Assembly (NCBI RefSeq): GCF_042659465.1
Contig: NZ_JBHSSW010000028.1
Location: forward strand, 124,001-188,000
Origin: Ponticaulis profundi
GTDB taxonomy: Bacteria > Pseudomonadota > Alphaproteobacteria > Caulobacterales > Hyphomonadaceae
Direction of reading: 5' to 3'
Length of the DNA: 64,000 bases
Under the pieces are notes generated by a model. That model saw only the letters and a program-made list of their open reading frames with translations, was not told where the DNA came from and searched no databases. Position numbers and translations under genes: made by a program. This document shows, one piece after another, positions 16,164 through 24,788 of the stretch; within the stretch, counting starts at the first letter, position 1; each line of letters begins with the position of its first letter.

Positions 16164-16211
16164 ACACCTTTCAACCAGACCGTCTTCGCCCAGATGGTTT
16201 GAGGACTTAAC

Positions 16212-16237
16212 AAGCGCGTTCCGGACGGAACGCGCTT
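16212..16237 (+). terminator. Orphan plus-strand intrinsic terminator
   Basis: A perfect 11-base-pair stem (AAGCGCGTTCC with GGAACGCGCTT), loop GGAC, followed by CTTTTTTTG on the plus strand. The minus side has no T-run. No plus-strand gene precedes it, since the neighbours on both sides are minus-strand genes; it may end an unannotated small RNA. Confidence 0.8.
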
Positions 16238-16324
16238 CTTTTTTGTCCGAGCTCACCCAACTCAACAATGACCATCTCCCAGCCTCACAGGCCGCGGAAA
16301 ATACAAAGCCATCCCCAAAAGAAA

Positions 16325-16350
16325 AGCCCCTATTGGTCACAATAGGGGCT
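16325..16350 (-). terminator. Terminator downstream of tkt
   Basis: A perfect 11-base-pair stem AGCCCCTATTG/CAATAGGGGCT (16325-16335, 16340-16350), loop GTCA. On the minus strand it is followed by TTTCTTTTGG. It lies 34 bases after the tkt stop. Confidence 0.88.
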
Positions 16351-16383
16351 CGAAGACGTTCACTTTATCGGAATGCCTGAAAA

Positions 16384-18363
16384 TCAGACGAGAGACTTGG
16401 CCGTTGATGCCACATTCTCTGCCGTAATGCCGAAATGCGTGAAGAGATCCTTGTATGGGGCGCTGGCGCCAAAGCTGGACATGCCAACGAATTTACCCTT
16501 GCGGCCAATCCACTGATCCCATCCCAGACGAACGCCTGCTTCGACAGCGACTTTCGGCAGGTCTCCGCCCAGAACATCTTCAATATAGGCTTCGTCCTGT
16601 TCGGTGAAAAGTTCCCAGCACGGCAGAGATACAACGCGAGCTGCGATGCCATCAGACTTCAGGCTTTCCTGTGCCGCGAGCGCAAGTTCAACCTCAGAGC
16701 CGGTTGCCAGAAGAACGACCTGTGGATCGCCCTCGGCTTCTTTCAGGACATAACCACCTTTGGCGGACAGGTTTTCCGTGATCTTGCCAGACCGCGCAGG
16801 GGCAACCCCCTGACGTGTGAGCGCCATGATAGACGGACCGGTTGTACGAGCGAGAGCCAGTTCCCAGCACTCTGCTGTCTCTACGCCGTCCGCAGGACGG
16901 AAGACGTGAATGTTTGGCATGGCACGGAAGCTGGCCAGATGCTCAACCGGTTGGTGGGTCGGGCCGTCCTCACCAAGACCAATGGAATCGTGTGTCATGA
17001 CATGAATGACCGGTGTTCCCATCAATGCGCCAAGGCGAATGGCCGGGCGAGAATAATCGCCAAAGACAAAGAACGTGCCGGAATAAGGGATAATGCCGCC
17101 GTGCAGCGCCATGCCATTCATGCATGCCGCCATGCCATGCTCACGAATGCCGTAGTAGACATAGCGACCGGAATAGTCGGTTGCCGTCAGTGGGCCGGTC
17201 GAGCTTGTCTTGGTGTTGTTCGAGCCGGTCAGGTCGGCGGAGCCGCCAATCATGGTCGGCAGTATTTTTGTCGCGACTTCCAGCGCTGCGCCAGACCATT
17301 GACGTGTCGCCTTCTTGTCCTGGCCGTCAGACACGCTCTGCTTGTGCGCCGCCATCGCATCAGCGAAGGCTGGCGGCAGTTCTGTGTTGAATGCCTCTTC
17401 AAAAGCGTCTCGTTCCTGAGCCCCGGCAAGGCGCTTTTCCCAGGTTTCGCGCGCTTCCGCGCCGCGTGCGCCTGCTGCGCGCCAGTTTGCGACGACATCT
17501 TCCGGCAGAACAAAGGGCTCGTGGTCCCAGCCGATATATTTGCGGATGCCGGCTATTTCTTCAGCGCCATATGGGCCGCCATGCGCCTTACCGGTGCCTT
17601 CGATATTCGGTGCGCCATAACCGATGCGGGTTTTGCACGCGATCATGACGGGCTTATCGCAGCTTTTAGCCCAGGTCAGTGCCTGATCAATGGCTTCCGG
17701 ATCGTGCCCGTCAATCGCGGCGGTCATCCAGCCTGCAGCTTCAAAGCGTTTGATCTGATCTGTGGAATCCGACATGTTTGTGCCGCCATCAATGGTGACG
17801 GAGTTGTCGTCCCAGAGCACGATCATGCGGTTCAGGTTCAAATGGCCTGCGAGCGTAATAGCTTCCTGGCTGACGCCTTCCATTAGGCAGCCATCGCCTG
17901 CAAGGACGTAAGTGTAGTGATCAACCAGATCGTTGCCGAAGCGCGCGTTCAGATGGCGCTCCGCCAGTGCCATGCCAACGGCTGTCGCGATCCCCTGGCC
18001 AAGCGGGCCCGTTGTGGTTTCGACACCCTGAGTAATGAAGTTTTCCGGGTGGCCTGGCGTCTGGGCACCAAGTTGGCGGAAGTTCTCGATATCGGAGAGG
18101 GAGACGCTCTCATAACCCGTCAGATGGAGTAGGGAGTAGATCAGCATTGAGCCATGGCCAGCTGACAGCACAAAGCGGTCCCGGTCTTTCCAGTCTGGCT
18201 TCTGCGGATCATATTTGAGGTGAGACGTGAACAGCGTGGTTGCCACATCAGCCATGCCAAGTGGCATACCGACGTGTCCGCTGGCAGCTTTTTCCACAGC
18301 ATCCATGGAGAGAGCGCGAATGGCGTTGGCCATGTCTTTCAATGACGCTTTGTCAAAATTCAT
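16384..18363 (-). CDS. tkt: Transketolase
   Basis: Transketolase moves two-carbon units between sugar phosphates in the pentose phosphate pathway, using thiamine diphosphate. From ATG 18363 (AAGGA nine bases upstream) the protein has 659 residues. Landmarks: AASGHVGMPLGMADVATTLF, GPLGQGIATAVGMA, the ThDP/metal motif GDGCLMEGVSQEA, DDNSVTIDGGT, and in the pyrimidine domain YYGIREHGMAACMNGMALHG and THDSIGLGEDGPTHQPVEHL. In-frame sequence upstream to 18774 overlaps the divergent DUF4164 gene and is not coding. It heads the tkt-[regulator]-gap block. Confidence 0.96.
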   Translation of the reverse strand: MNFDKASLKDMANAIRALSMDAVEKAASGHVGMPLGMADVATTLFTSHLKYDPQKPDWKDRDRFVLSAGHGSMLIYSLLHLTGYESVSLSDIENFRQLGAQTPGHPENFITQGVETTTGPLGQGIATAVGMALAERHLNARFGNDLVDHYTYVLAGDGCLMEGVSQEAITLAGHLNLNRMIVLWDDNSVTIDGGTNMSDSTDQIKRFEAAGWMTAAIDGHDPEAIDQALTWAKSCDKPVMIACKTRIGYGAPNIEGTGKAHGGPYGAEEIAGIRKYIGWDHEPFVLPEDVVANWRAAGARGAEARETWEKRLAGAQERDAFEEAFNTELPPAFADAMAAHKQSVSDGQDKKATRQWSGAALEVATKILPTMIGGSADLTGSNNTKTSSTGPLTATDYSGRYVYYGIREHGMAACMNGMALHGGIIPYSGTFFVFGDYSRPAIRLGALMGTPVIHVMTHDSIGLGEDGPTHQPVEHLASFRAMPNIHVFRPADGVETAECWELALARTTGPSIMALTRQGVAPARSGKITENLSAKGGYVLKEAEGDPQVVLLATGSEVELALAAQESLKSDGIAARVVSLPCWELFTEQDEAYIEDVLGGDLPKVAVEAGVRLGWDQWIGRKGKFVGMSSFGASAPYKDLFTHFGITAENVASTAKSLV

Positions 18364-18498
18364 TGAAACTGTCCTTGTTTCCGACTTGGCGTGATCAACA
18401 GTAGACCGATACTCAGCGTCAAGTGTGCAGTTTGCGTTTCTTTTCGAATTTGCGATATTTATTGTGATTCTTCCGTATTGAGGTCCAAGCAAAGCGCC

Positions 18499-18777
18499 AT
18501 GAAAGATTTGAAGACAGCCTCGGAAGAGCTTGATCAGGCATTGTCCCGGCTGGAGAACAGTGTCGATGCGCTGTGCGAGAAGAATAGAATGTCTCGTATC
18601 ATTCACGCGGAAGCTGAGGCGCTCAGACGTGATCGGGCGCAACTCGCTATGGATCTGGATGCATCGCGTGCGCGGGAACAGGAACTTGAAGCGCTGGCCG
18701 ATGAAGCATCGCAGGCATTGGGTACAGCCATTGCAGAGGTTCGTGCCGCTATGGCCGCGACCAGTACAGAACATTGA
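18499..18777 (+). CDS. DUF4164 small coiled-coil protein
   Basis: From ATG 18499 the protein has 92 residues and is almost entirely predicted helix with heptad-like spacing of Leu and Ala (MKDLKTASEELDQALSRLEN, then RIIHAEAEALRRDRAQL). This matches the DUF4164 family, which is commonly encoded just upstream of zapA in Alphaproteobacteria and may help division or ZapA. Earlier in-frame starts (18391) fall in the tkt promoter region. zapA begins 20 bases after its stop. Confidence 0.8.
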   Translation: MKDLKTASEELDQALSRLENSVDALCEKNRMSRIIHAEAEALRRDRAQLAMDLDASRAREQELEALADEASQALGTAIAEVRAAMAATSTEH

Positions 18778-18797
18778 TCGGTTGAAAGAGCGCGCAC

Positions 18798-19133
18798 ATG
18801 TCCAAAGCTGATATCGTCATTCGCGGAAAGACCTATTCGATTGCCTGCGCAGAAGGGCAGGAGGCGCGTCTGGTCGCTTTGGGGGAGAAATTCAATGCGC
18901 GTATCAAGGCCTTGGAAGAAACAATTGGTGATGTCGGGGATGGGCGGCTGTTGATTGCTGCCGGGCTTTCGCTCGTTGATGATCTGGAAGCGGCCCAATC
19001 CATGATGGACAAGCAAGAGATCGACGATCTCGATAACCGTATTACATTGATCGAGCGTACGGCAGCGGCAGCCTTGTCGGATGCCGCGGGCCGTATCAAT
19101 GCGATTTCATCCCGCATTGATGAGGCGGGATAA
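18798..19133 (+). CDS. zapA: Cell division protein ZapA
   Basis: ZapA promotes bundling of FtsZ filaments at the division site. The 111-residue protein has the ZapA N-terminal fold (ADIVIRGKTYSIACAEGQEA, then LVALGEKFNARIKALEE) and a C-terminal coiled coil (DDLDNRITLIERTAAAAL). It pairs with DUF4164 as usual. In many proteobacteria zapA is followed directly by 6S RNA and fau, but here those lie about 9 kb away. Confidence 0.9.
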   Translation: MSKADIVIRGKTYSIACAEGQEARLVALGEKFNARIKALEETIGDVGDGRLLIAAGLSLVDDLEAAQSMMDKQEIDDLDNRITLIERTAAAALSDAAGRINAISSRIDEAG

Positions 19134-19147
19134 AATCGTTCTGCTGA

Positions 19148-19657
19148 TCAGCGAACCGCCGCAACTTCTATTTCCACCACCCAATCCGGGTGCGCAAGGC
19201 CTGCAACTTCAAATACAGAGCGTGTTGGAAGATTAGGTTGCTCCTCTGTCCCGAAGAATTGGACATATCCTTCCATAAAGCCGGCAAAATCCATGGAATC
19301 AGAGCCCTCTGGTGCCACAAGATAGACCTGCATTTTGATGACATCACTCATCGAAAGGTCCAGTGATTCCAGTTTGGCTTCGATCGCCTTAAGGGTGGTT
19401 TCGGTTTGTGCTTTCGTGTCGCCGTATTCGGCGGGCGTGCCTTCCTCTGCATCGGGATTGATGCGTTGTGGAACAGTTCCGCTCAAATAAACCAGTGTCG
19501 CATCGGCGGGAACTTCAACGGCCATCAGGATCGGGAAATCTGAGCCCGGGGTTTTGTGCCTTTTGACGCTCGTTTCGTCAGGTTCGGCTGTTGCTGTTGC
19601 ACATGCGGTTGCCAAAAGCAGGCTTCCGGCCGCCAGTAGTGTGGTGATGGATTTCAT
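19148..19657 (-). CDS. Exported RidA/YjgF-family protein
   Basis: RidA proteins hydrolyse reactive enamines/imines to ketones and ammonia, normally in the cytosol. This 169-residue version starts with an export signal (MKSITTLLAAGSLLLATACA). It could be a lipoprotein through C19 or be cut after ATA just beyond. The RidA core follows: LVYLSGTVPQ, KAQTETTLKAIEAKLES, DVIKMQVYL, then LPTRSVFEV with the conserved substrate-carboxylate Arg, and VVEIEVAAV with the conserved Glu. Catalytic residues thus appear intact. It begins one base after the cytochrome c stop, in an amine oxidase-cytochrome c-RidA operon, and would act on the imine product in the periplasm. Confidence 0.85.
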   Translation of the reverse strand: MKSITTLLAAGSLLLATACATATAEPDETSVKRHKTPGSDFPILMAVEVPADATLVYLSGTVPQRINPDAEEGTPAEYGDTKAQTETTLKAIEAKLESLDLSMSDVIKMQVYLVAPEGSDSMDFAGFMEGYVQFFGTEEQPNLPTRSVFEVAGLAHPDWVVEIEVAAVR

Positions 19658-19658
19658 C

Positions 19659-20135
19659 TTATTCCTCTCCCTCATTTTTCTCTTCAAGTGGGCGCACCAG
19701 CGCGACGGTTTCTGCATCAGCTGTTGGTTCATAGGTGTTCTCACCCAGACCAGACTGGAGATAATTGACCAGGGCTGCAACCTGATCATCATCCAGCAAA
19801 TGTCCAAAGGACGGCATGGCTTTGTATCCATTTGTGATGATGAAGATGGCATAATCCGGATATTCGAGCTTTTCATTGCCGCTCAGAGCTGGATACGTGC
19901 CGCCGCCTACCGCGCCTTCGCCATCTGGCATGTGACAGGCGGCACAAATTGTTTTGTAGATCTTCTCTCCGGATTCAAAAGCGACACCGGGGTTCGCCAT
20001 GGCCTCAGCCTGCAGTTCGCTGGGCTCAAAGCTTGTGACCGGGCGCGTATCCTGTGCGATGGCGGAGGCAGCCGCAACGCCACTCAGCGCAACGGCAAAA
20101 CAGGCATATTTGGATTGTTTCATGAAGCAGCTCAT
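19659..20135 (-). CDS. Periplasmic c-type cytochrome
   Basis: The 158-residue protein has a Sec signal peptide (cleaved near AIAQD), one haem-attachment motif CAACH and a probable axial methionine in YKAMPSFGHLLDDDQVAALV, typical of class I cytochromes c. The C-terminal tail is acidic (EEKNEGEE). Its start overlaps the amine oxidase stop by 4 bases (ATGA), with AAGGTG eight bases upstream. It probably accepts electrons from the adjacent flavoenzyme and feeds the respiratory chain. Confidence 0.92.
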   Translation of the reverse strand: MSCFMKQSKYACFAVALSGVAAASAIAQDTRPVTSFEPSELQAEAMANPGVAFESGEKIYKTICAACHMPDGEGAVGGGTYPALSGNEKLEYPDYAIFIITNGYKAMPSFGHLLDDDQVAALVNYLQSGLGENTYEPTADAETVALVRPLEEKNEGEE

Positions 20136-21706
20136 CCGTTGATCACCTTGTCATGAAGTCGCGATACGGCATCCACGGCCGAAAGGACCGCTCCTTCCAT
20201 CCATGCGCCCAGATATGAGACATGTTCGCCCGCGCAGACGACCCGGTTGTCGATGTCGACTGCGTTCGCATAATCGCGTTCCTTGTCACGCCAGATCCCG
20301 AAGCAGCCGAGAACCCAGGGCACTTTGTGCCAGGCAACGCTGACGCCTGATTTGTACTCCTCGAGGTATTGCGGGTGAATACGCGATCCATATTCAAGCG
20401 CCCATTTGATGCGCTCGTCTGGCTGCATGGCCGTAAATTCATAAGCCAGATCATCTCGCCAGACATAACCACCCAGAAGGACACCAGGGCCCTTCGAGAA
20501 CATGTCGCCCGATGGATAGCTGATCAGATCAATTGGAAGGTCAGTATAGCTGATGCCGCCATAAATGCCTTCATCCTCCTCCCAGAAGCGTCGATTGAAT
20601 TCGAGCCCCCATTTGGCCGATGAACGATACCAGACGCCATCAATCGCCTGAGAAAGACCGCTGGACAAATTGTGATCGATCTGTCCCAGAATTGAAAACG
20701 GAATGGTGCAAACGCACCAGTCAGCGGTGGTCGACGCCTTTTCGCCCGTCAAAGTGTCCTCATAGGTGACGGTCACCTGTTCTTCATCCTGCTGCAATGA
20801 CAGGACCTTTGAATTGTATCGGGTCAGATCGCCGACTTCGCGGGCAAGTGCCTGCGCAATCATATCCATCCCGCCGACCGGCTGAAACATGGGTGTCTGG
20901 TGATCGATCATGTCCGGTTCGGCAAGACGTGCCCAGATTTTTGATTGCAGCAGCGGTGATAGATCGATGGGTTCAGACGCATCTGGCGCACCTTCAAATC
21001 CCGCGCCAGGCAATTTCCCAAAACCTCTGTAACGGCTCGTCGCCATGCTCATTTCATAGGTCAGCTCATCGTTCAGAATGCCGGTGGCGCGTAGGGACTC
21101 AATCAGAATGTCGCGATCATCGGCTGTCACCAGGTCATCGAGCCGTCCCTGATTGACGGCTTTCGCCAACAATTCGGAAATCTGCCCCCGGTAATCGGCT
21201 GAAATTTCCCGATATCGCTTTGGCGTGCCGTCAAAGCCCTGTGATGTGTGCAGATACGCATTGAAATTCTTTTGAATGAACGGTTCGAGCTGCACGCCCA
21301 GTCTCTGGCAGTAATCAATGACGCCGTGATGATCATAAGGAATGCGCCATGGCCCCGGATTGAAGTAATTGCCGTCTGCAAAGCTGACATTCTGTTTCGC
21401 GCCACCGAGTTCGGTATAAGTATCGCCACCACGCAAGGTCCAGCAGCGTCCGCCTGCCTTTTCACGATATTCGAGAATCTCGACTTCGTATCCGGCTGAT
21501 CTCAGCTCGAGCGCGGCAACCATGCCTGCGAGCCCGGCGCCAAGCACAAGTACTTTGGCGCCGTTCGGATTTCCATCCAGTTTGACGGGGCCTTTGTATT
21601 CCGATGCCGGAACATCCCCCATCATCCGCATTGTTGTGTAAAGTGCGGTGCCTCCCGCGGCTACTCCCAGGCCGCCGAGAAACGCCCGTCTTGTCGTTTT
21701 GCCCAT
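20132..21706 (-). CDS. Tat-exported flavin amine oxidase/dehydrogenase
   Basis: From ATG 21706 (GGGGAG upstream) the protein has 524 residues. It opens with a twin-arginine signal, TTRRAFLGGLGVAAGG, so it is exported folded with FAD bound. The FAD site is VLVLGAGLAGMVAALELRSA followed by EILEYREKAGGRCW; the C-terminal FAD segment is VVCAGEHVSYLGAWMEGAVL. This is the monoamine oxidase/amino-acid oxidase fold; the substrate is not predictable from motifs. The next genes encode cytochrome c and RidA with overlapping or abutting ends, so a dehydrogenase that passes electrons to cytochrome c, rather than an oxygen-using oxidase, is the better guess. Confidence 0.88.
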   Translation of the reverse strand: MGKTTRRAFLGGLGVAAGGTALYTTMRMMGDVPASEYKGPVKLDGNPNGAKVLVLGAGLAGMVAALELRSAGYEVEILEYREKAGGRCWTLRGGDTYTELGGAKQNVSFADGNYFNPGPWRIPYDHHGVIDYCQRLGVQLEPFIQKNFNAYLHTSQGFDGTPKRYREISADYRGQISELLAKAVNQGRLDDLVTADDRDILIESLRATGILNDELTYEMSMATSRYRGFGKLPGAGFEGAPDASEPIDLSPLLQSKIWARLAEPDMIDHQTPMFQPVGGMDMIAQALAREVGDLTRYNSKVLSLQQDEEQVTVTYEDTLTGEKASTTADWCVCTIPFSILGQIDHNLSSGLSQAIDGVWYRSSAKWGLEFNRRFWEEDEGIYGGISYTDLPIDLISYPSGDMFSKGPGVLLGGYVWRDDLAYEFTAMQPDERIKWALEYGSRIHPQYLEEYKSGVSVAWHKVPWVLGCFGIWRDKERDYANAVDIDNRVVCAGEHVSYLGAWMEGAVLSAVDAVSRLHDKVING

Positions 21707-21864
21707 ACGCAACTCCCCAAAAGCCGTACTGACTTCAGGTAGAATTAAAGCGCGCGGCGAAGATAGCGGGTGAGGGGGAACCCTTCGGTTCACGTTTGCC
21801 GTGGCCTGCATATTCATCAGGCGAACAGATGTGGCGATCACAGATTGGGCATTGCAATAAATAA

Positions 21865-21891
21865 AAAAGCCCCGGCGAAACCGGGGCTTTT
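21865..21891 (-). terminator. Terminator downstream of the chemoreceptor gene
   Basis: An 11-base-pair stem AAAAGCCCCGG/CCGGGGCTTTT with loop CGAAA. On the minus strand it is followed by TTTATTTATT. It separates the chemoreceptor from the amine oxidase operon. Confidence 0.9.
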
Positions 21892-21914
21892 GAAGAATGG
21901 TGGGGAGCTGTTCG

Positions 21915-23954
21915 CTAGGCTGCGCGAACGCTGCTGAGGAAGTTTGTGACCGATCCCTTGATGCGATCAGATTCGCGGACAATCCCGGTTGTTGCACCCT
22001 CCACTTGCTGCGCACATTCGCCTGTTTCGGACGTTGTGACGCTGAGCGACTGGACGTGCTCGCTGACCGAACGGGCGCCTGTTGCCGCATCCTGAGCGGA
22101 GCGAGAGATCTCAGAGATCGCAGCGCGTTGTTGCTCCATGGCCGCGAAGATCGAGGCGGAGATGTTGTCGATATTGCTGATCAGCGTCGAGATCTTGTCC
22201 ATCACGGTCACGGCAGCGCCAGAAGCGTTCTGGATGGAAGAAATCTGCTGGGCAATCTGTTCAGTCGCGCGGCTTGTCTGGCTGGACAATTCCTTGACCT
22301 CGCTTGCGACAACCGCAAAGCCTTTGCCTGCTTCACCAGCGCGAGCTGCCTCAATCGTTGCGTTGAGCGCGAGGAGGTTGGTCTGACCAGCAATGTTGTT
22401 GATCAGCTCAACAACGGCGCCGATGGCTTCAGCTTCCTTATCGAGGCCTTTTACGCTTTCAGACGACACCTGCATCTCTTTCACGGCTTCGCTCGCAATG
22501 TTCGAAGATTCGTGGATCTGCTGTGTGATTTCGATGATTGAGGCTGACAGTTCTTCTGCAGCAGATGCAACCGTACCAACGTTATGAGAGGCGTTGTCGG
22601 CAGACTGAGCAGCAGAGCCGGTCTGACCTGCAGCGTTTTCGGCGGATGATTTCATTACCTTGGCTGTGCTTTCCAGCTCGGCCGTAGCGCTGCTCATCGT
22701 ACCCAGTGCGTCATGCATGGCAGCGTCGAAGTCTGAAATCATCGCTTCAATGGCAGCAGCACGTTTCGCACGTTCTTCCTGCTCGGCATGCTGCATTTCT
22801 TCGAGGCGAATGCGCTCACGGCCGTTCTCTTCGAAAATACGCAGAGTTTTCGCCATCTGTCCCACTTCGTCCGGACCGTCTGTGCCGCTCATGTCGACGT
22901 CAAACTCGCCATTCGCAAGACGGGCCATTGCGTCGTTGAGTTTTGTCAGGCGGCGCGAAATATTTCGGTTCACGTAGAAATACGCGACACCGCCAGCGCT
23001 AGTCAGAGAGAAAAGCGCAACGATCACCAGGAAGATCGAGCCATAGAAAGACATCGTCACAGCAGAAGAGGAATCGCTCTCTGCATTTTCTTTCAGCGAT
23101 TGTGCGAGCTCGGAGATATTTGTCTGGAGCGTGTTCGCGGCCGTGTTCGCCGTAGCAGCGAGGCCTGCAGCTTCTTCAGCGAAACCAAGCGAAGCGCGCT
23201 TCAGATTGGCGATGGATTCGTCGCCTTCAACAAAGCTTGTCAGATCGGTTGCAGCTGTCTGGAGCTGAGAGCTTGCAGCGTTTCCGAGAATGGCGATGTT
23301 CACGAGCATCTCGTCCATCTGGAAGAGCATTTCGTCTTCAAGCGCGGCAATGCCTTCTGCCTCTTCCAGAAGATCAAGTTCGGCATACAGCGAGTTCAGC
23401 AGGTTGGCCGTCAGGCTCACGCGAAGCAGAGTTTCAACGTCGCCTTCATCCGCGGCATCAAGTTGTGCTTCGACGGCGGTTTCGACGGCGGCGCGATACT
23501 GTTGCGCCATTCGCAGCGCGCTGCTTAGACCGGTTTCGGCCGCAATGCGCTTTTCAACGACTGAGTTCATGTCATTGATGGCGACGTCGACTTTCTCGAC
23601 GGCGTTATCAATTGTTGTGAGTCGGTCAGACTTCATCATTGAGCTCAGAGTCGTCAGATTGCTATCAATCTCGTCGACTTCCCCCATGAGATCGTCGAGA
23701 ACAGATACACGCTGAGCTTCTTCGTCTACATTCGCAAAACGCTTGGTGTCAGACGTGATCGCGCCCGCAAATTCTTCAAGATTACTGGCGATGGTCATCG
23801 CTGGAAGTGTTTTACTGGACACAGTCTTCAGCGCATTGCTGGATGATGTCAGGATAAAAATACTGACCGCAGCCAGCGTCAGCACAACTGCGCATGCGCC
23901 AGCAAAGGCGGCAGGCAGTCTGAAGCTGATCAAATTCATATTAAATTTCGGCAT
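21915..23954 (-). CDS. Methyl-accepting chemotaxis protein
   Basis: From ATG 23954 (GGAGGAGC upstream) the protein has 679 residues. Topology: first membrane helix (FRLPAAFAGACAVVLTLAAV), a long all-helical periplasmic sensor of about 300 residues, a second helix (FYGSIFLVIVALFSLTSAGG), a HAMP domain (NRNISRRLTKLNDAMARLAN) and the cytoplasmic signalling hairpin with the invariant tip ATIEAARAGEAGKGFAVVAS. The ligand is unknown. No che genes and no C-terminal CheR-binding pentapeptide are seen. Its neighbour is the periplasmic amine-oxidation operon, so amine or redox sensing is a guess only. Confidence 0.92.
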   Translation of the reverse strand: MPKFNMNLISFRLPAAFAGACAVVLTLAAVSIFILTSSSNALKTVSSKTLPAMTIASNLEEFAGAITSDTKRFANVDEEAQRVSVLDDLMGEVDEIDSNLTTLSSMMKSDRLTTIDNAVEKVDVAINDMNSVVEKRIAAETGLSSALRMAQQYRAAVETAVEAQLDAADEGDVETLLRVSLTANLLNSLYAELDLLEEAEGIAALEDEMLFQMDEMLVNIAILGNAASSQLQTAATDLTSFVEGDESIANLKRASLGFAEEAAGLAATANTAANTLQTNISELAQSLKENAESDSSSAVTMSFYGSIFLVIVALFSLTSAGGVAYFYVNRNISRRLTKLNDAMARLANGEFDVDMSGTDGPDEVGQMAKTLRIFEENGRERIRLEEMQHAEQEERAKRAAAIEAMISDFDAAMHDALGTMSSATAELESTAKVMKSSAENAAGQTGSAAQSADNASHNVGTVASAAEELSASIIEITQQIHESSNIASEAVKEMQVSSESVKGLDKEAEAIGAVVELINNIAGQTNLLALNATIEAARAGEAGKGFAVVASEVKELSSQTSRATEQIAQQISSIQNASGAAVTVMDKISTLISNIDNISASIFAAMEQQRAAISEISRSAQDAATGARSVSEHVQSLSVTTSETGECAQQVEGATTGIVRESDRIKGSVTNFLSSVRAA

Positions 23955-24103
23955 TTTCCGCGCTCCTCCAGGACCCCCCACCGGGATCAGGTCGGTCATT
24001 CTGCGCTCGGGTGCGCCCCGAGACGTTTTCTACGTGTCGACGTCTGGCCTTCAGGCGAAGGCCAGTGCCAAGTCATATCCGTCATGAGACGGAATGGGGT
24101 GGA

Positions 24104-24430
24104 TTAACCCAGCTTGAAGACGATGGTGATTTCACCAGGGCCTGGTTGGCCTGCTTCAAATTTCCACTGCTCGAGCGCTTTGACAGCGGCTGAGTCAAAG
24201 ACGCCAGGCATGGAAGCGCCAACAACTTCGACGTTTGTAACTTTGCCATCAGCATCGACTTCGAATCCGAGGTCGACTGTACCTTCCAGGTTGCGGCGTT
24301 CTGCGCCACGTGGATATTCCGGTGGTACTTGCTTAACGAGGACAGGACCTTCCGCCATTGCTGGCAGCGTACCCATGCCCAGAGTTGAGATTGCAGTCGC
24401 TGCAGCCAGCAAGACTTTCTTGAATGTCAT
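24104..24430 (-). CDS. Stand-alone periplasmic TonB C-terminal domain protein
   Basis: The 108-residue protein has a signal peptide (to about PAMA-EG) followed only by a TonB_C domain: VKQVPPEYPRGAERRNLEGT, LGFEVDADGKVTNVEVV and FDSAAVKALEQWKFE. The membrane anchor and proline-rich spacer of a normal TonB are missing, and no exbB or exbD is nearby, so it cannot transduce proton-motive force alone. It may bind TonB boxes or act as an envelope adaptor. It lies upstream of the chemoreceptor on the same strand, with hairpins in the 149-base gap. Confidence 0.8.
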   Translation of the reverse strand: MTFKKVLLAAATAISTLGMGTLPAMAEGPVLVKQVPPEYPRGAERRNLEGTVDLGFEVDADGKVTNVEVVGASMPGVFDSAAVKALEQWKFEAGQPGPGEITIVFKLG

Positions 24431-24753
24431 CGGTTCACACCTTCACTTATTATTTTCATTCACCACGGCCATGCATTGACGACCTATATTCTTAGGGCGC
24501 TTCTATGCATGTGGTTGTACTTAATTATATTTGCGTGAAAACGACGTTAATTTGGGTTCGTCATTTCTTCACGAATAAGACTTTCGGCGAATATTAGGGA
24601 AGGTTAAGAGAAAGTGACGGCGCGACAGCGAATTTTTATTTTACCGGGAGCAATTAATACTTGCTTCACGAGGAAGCGTAGCGAAATTCGTCTTTGAATC
24701 TCGAGGCTGTCCTTGTTCAGGCAGGGATTTCTTAAAATTAGGAATTGGCGCAG
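24431..24753. other. AT-rich intergenic region
   Basis: About 320 bases between the TonB-domain gene and the mscS-type gene. It should hold the promoter of the TonB-domain gene. The sequence is clearly more AT-rich than its surroundings, with several TTAA tetramers but no pair at CtrA spacing. No supported gene or structured RNA was seen. Confidence 0.5.
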
Positions 24754-24788
24754 AAAAAGCCGGGATTTCAGTCGTCTTCCGGCTTTTT
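24754..24788 (-). terminator. Terminator overlapping the end of the mscS-type gene
   Basis: A 10-base-pair stem AAAAAGCCGG/CCGGCTTTTT (24754-24763 with 24779-24788). The stop codon of the mscS-type gene (24768-24770) lies in the loop, so the last codons double as the ascending arm on the minus strand. Confidence 0.78.

Noticed and set aside
16435..17886. 483-codon plus-strand frame opposite tkt
   Set aside because: Antisense shadow of transketolase; codon pattern and motifs support only tkt.
24002..24066. Hairpins upstream of the chemoreceptor gene as a c-di-GMP or other riboswitch
   Set aside because: The stems (for example CTGGCCTTC/GAAGGCCAG at 24044-24065) are clear, but none of the conserved riboswitch loop sequences is present; they may simply be leader or terminator structures.
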